From the NCBI GenBank assembly GCA_030837965.1, contig JAUTXP010000030.1, positions 1 to 64,000 on the forward strand: a stretch of DNA of 64,000 nt. The letters are read 5' to 3'. Numbering within the stretch: position 1 is the first letter of the stretch; every line of letters starts with the position of its first letter. This DNA is from Acidimicrobiaceae bacterium. GTDB lineage: Bacteria; Actinomycetota; Acidimicrobiia; Acidimicrobiales; JAUTXP01. This document shows, in pieces, positions 62,150-64,000 of the stretch. The position numbers and the translations under genes are program-made. Below the pieces are notes generated by a model, which was not told the DNA's origin, made no database searches, and saw nothing but the letters and a program-made list of their open reading frames with translations.

Positions 62150-64000
62150 AGGCCGTGATCATGGCGGGCGGCGAGGGCACCCGCCTGCGTCCGCTGACCA
62201 GCAACCTCCCGAAGCCGATGATGACGTTGGCCAACCGGCCGATGATGGAGCACATCGTCCGGCTGTTGAAGGACCACGGCTTCGAGGACATCGTGGTCAC
62301 CGTCGCCTTCATGGCCAACGTGATCCGCACCTACTTCGGCGACGGCTCCGAGTTCGGCGTGCGCATGGTCTACGCCACCGAGGAGTCGCCCTTGGGCACG
62401 GCGGGCAGCGTGCGCAACGCCATGGACGAGTTGGACGAGCGCTTCCTCGTCATCAGCGGCGACGTCCTGACCGACATCGACCTGTCCGCCATCGTGCGCT
62501 TCCACGAGGACAAGGGCGCCCTGGCCACCATCGGCCTCAAGGCCATGGAGAACCCACTCGACTTCGGCATCGTCATCACCCACGAGGACGGCTCCATCGA
62601 GCGCTTCCTCGAAAAGCCGACGTGGGGCCAGGTCTTCAGCGACACCATCAACACGGGCATCTACGTCCTCGAACCGGAGATCTTCGACTTCATCCCCGAG
62701 GGCAGGCCGGTCGACTTCAGCGGCGAGGTCTTCCCCGCGCTGTTGGAAGCGAAAAAGCCGCTGTACGGGTATGTGGCCGACGGGTACTGGGAGGACGTGG
62801 GCACGCTCGAGGCCTACGTCACCGCCCATCACGACGTGCTCGACGGCAAGGTCGAGATCGACGTGCCCGGCTTCCGGCTGGCCGAAGGCGTGTGGCTGGG
62901 GGAGGGGGCCGAGGTCGACCCCGGTGCGCGCGTCGACGGGCCTGTCGTCATCGGCGACTACTGCCGGGTCGACTCCGGCGCCCATCTGGCCCAGTACACC
63001 GTGCTCGGCTCGAACGTGCGCGTCGGCGCCGACGCCTACCTGGAGCGCGCCGTCGTCCACGACAACGTGTACCTCGGACCGGCCGTGCGCCTGCGGGGCT
63101 GCGTGGTGGGCCGGTCGTCCGACCTGCGCCGCGGCGCGCGCTGCGAAGAGGGCGTGGTCCTGGGCGAGGAGTGCTTCGTCGGCGAGCACGCCGTCATCAA
63201 CCCCAACGTCAAGGTGTACCCCTTCAAGACGGTCGAGGGGAACGCCATCATCAACTCCTCGATCGTCTGGGAGTCACGCGGCGCGCGCAACCTGTTCGGC
63301 CGCCTCGGCGTGTCCGGCCTGGCCAACGTGGACGTGACGCCCGAGCTGGCCGTGCGCGTCGCCATGGCCTTCGGCACCACCCTCAAGAAGGGCGCGACCG
63401 TCACCTGCTCGCGCGATTCGAGCCGCGCCGCCCGCGCCTTGAAGCGGGCCGTGATGGTGGGCCTCAACGCCACCGGCGTGAACGTGGCCGACTTGGAGCT
63501 GGCCACCATCCCGGTGACCCGGTTCGAGGTTCGGACCTTCAGAAGCCAGGCGGGCATGACCGTGCGCCTGAGCCCGGACGACTCGCAGTCGGTGATCATC
63601 CGGTTCCTCGACTCGTCCGGGATCGACATCACCGAGACCATGCAGCGCAAGGTCGAGCGCCTCTTCTACCGCGAGGACTTCCGCCGGGTGTTGGCCTCCG
63701 AGATGGGCGACATCGGCTTCCCGGCCCGAGCCTTGGAGCACTACACCAACGCGCTCATGACCTCGGTCGACGGCGAGGCCATCAAGGCCGCGGGCTTCAA
63801 GGTCGTGCTCGACTACGCGTACGGCTCGGCCAGCTTCGTCATGCCCAACGTCTTGGCCAAGCTGGGGGCCGATGTCCTGGCCGTCAACCCGTACGCGTCG
63901 ACGGCCGGAGTGGCCACCTTCGACCGCTGGGCCGCGGCCACGCGTGTGGGCGACTTGGTGCGGGCGTCGGGCGCCCACCTCGGGGCCGTGTTCGACCCCG
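62146..64000 (+). CDS. Mannose-1-phosphate guanylyltransferase / phosphomannomutase-like fusion (3' end missing)
   Basis: At least 618 residues; the gene runs off the window. Residues 1-235 are a nucleotidyltransferase (VIMAGGEGTRLRPLTSNLPK, VISGDVLTDIDL), about 255-345 a left-handed hexapeptide-repeat helix, and from about 370 a phosphohexomutase-like region (VTCSRDSSRAARALKRAV, then GMTVRLSPDDSQSV, REDFRRVLASEMGDIG). The canonical phosphoserine loop TASHNP is absent, so the mutase part may be regulatory. It would supply GDP-mannose for surface glycans, consistent with the GT-C gene. GTG 62146 overlaps the pgsA stop. Confidence 0.88.
   Translation, partial: MKAVIMAGGEGTRLRPLTSNLPKPMMTLANRPMMEHIVRLLKDHGFEDIVVTVAFMANVIRTYFGDGSEFGVRMVYATEESPLGTAGSVRNAMDELDERFLVISGDVLTDIDLSAIVRFHEDKGALATIGLKAMENPLDFGIVITHEDGSIERFLEKPTWGQVFSDTINTGIYVLEPEIFDFIPEGRPVDFSGEVFPALLEAKKPLYGYVADGYWEDVGTLEAYVTAHHDVLDGKVEIDVPGFRLAEGVWLGEGAEVDPGARVDGPVVIGDYCRVDSGAHLAQYTVLGSNVRVGADAYLERAVVHDNVYLGPAVRLRGCVVGRSSDLRRGARCEEGVVLGEECFVGEHAVINPNVKVYPFKTVEGNAIINSSIVWESRGARNLFGRLGVSGLANVDVTPELAVRVAMAFGTTLKKGATVTCSRDSSRAARALKRAVMVGLNATGVNVADLELATIPVTRFEVRTFRSQAGMTVRLSPDDSQSVIIRFLDSSGIDITETMQRKVERLFYREDFRRVLASEMGDIGFPARALEHYTNALMTSVDGEAIKAAGFKVVLDYAYGSASFVMPNVLAKLGADVLAVNPYASTAGVATFDRWAAATRVGDLVRASGAHLGAVFDP

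Overview
The window is about 64 kb of very GC-rich chromosomal DNA from what looks like an actinobacterium, most plausibly class Acidimicrobiia. That placement is inferred from gene content: a SteA/SteB pair, KorAB, a FbaB-type class I aldolase, a TlyA, F420-type luciferase-like oxidoreductase and a mannose-1-phosphate guanylyltransferase fused to a phosphomannomutase-like domain. No CRISPR array, insertion sequence, prophage, integrase or toxin-antitoxin module is visible. Coding density is high and no gap between genes exceeds about 300 bases.

Layout. 1-348: the 3' end of a 23S rRNA, a 5S rRNA and a terminator. 403-4124: a low-complexity TPR protein, a small unknown plus an OB-fold SSB-like protein, and class I fructose-bisphosphate aldolase. 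4254-7180: 2-oxoacid:ferredoxin oxidoreductase korAB. 7263-13388: a surface protein followed by a complete branched-chain amino-acid type ABC importer (binding protein, LivH, LivM, LivG, LivF). 13497-18917 is mostly minus strand: two NPCBM-like exported proteins, a small Cys-motif membrane protein, a methyltransferase, a DUF1015 protein, a divergent HAD phosphatase and a rhomboid protease. 19124-30094 is a long plus-strand run: phasin-like protein, tlyA, NAD kinase, recN, steA, steB, murJ, a glycosyltransferase/phosphatase-like/membrane fusion and a MraY/WecA-like transferase; from steA on this reads as a cell-division and envelope-polymer operon. 30173-36362: MFS transporter, pyrG, Nudix hydrolase, ald, DksA-type zinc finger, site-2 protease, HD protein. 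36442-43506: trpS, then scpA-scpB-pseudouridine synthase-chorismate mutase-tyrA-aroA-cmk-plsC. 43586-49237: HD protein, ispH, DUF512 radical SAM, der, PP2C phosphatase. 49317-51997: acyl-CoA carboxylase beta chain, HMG-CoA lyase-like protein, zinc-ribbon membrane protein. 52161: tRNA-Pro(GGG). 52418-56686: a frameshifted exported-protein remnant, lipoprotein, CsbD/coiled-coil pair, hydrolase-cyclase fusion. 56665-59416: DJ-1 protein, GlxA-type regulator, luciferase-like oxidoreductase. 59565-64000: GT-C membrane protein, pgsA-type synthase and the GDP-mannose fusion gene, which runs off the end.

Two genome-wide habits stand out. First, at least 19 genes have a TANNNT box 6-8 nt before the start codon, the geometry expected for leaderless transcripts, while operon-internal genes overlap by ATGA or GTGA. 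This also fixes several start codons. Second, the window carries several families of roughly 45-65 bp palindromes: A x3, B x3, C x2, E x3 and singletons D and F. They usually lie between genes, typically C-rich on the left and G-rich on the right. Some copies are translated: inside the TPR-like protein, at the C-terminus of the GT-C protein, and possibly in the inter-domain linker of Der. I consider these dispersed, sometimes ORF-embedded palindromes the most unusual feature here; intrinsic terminators are the main alternative explanation for the intergenic copies.
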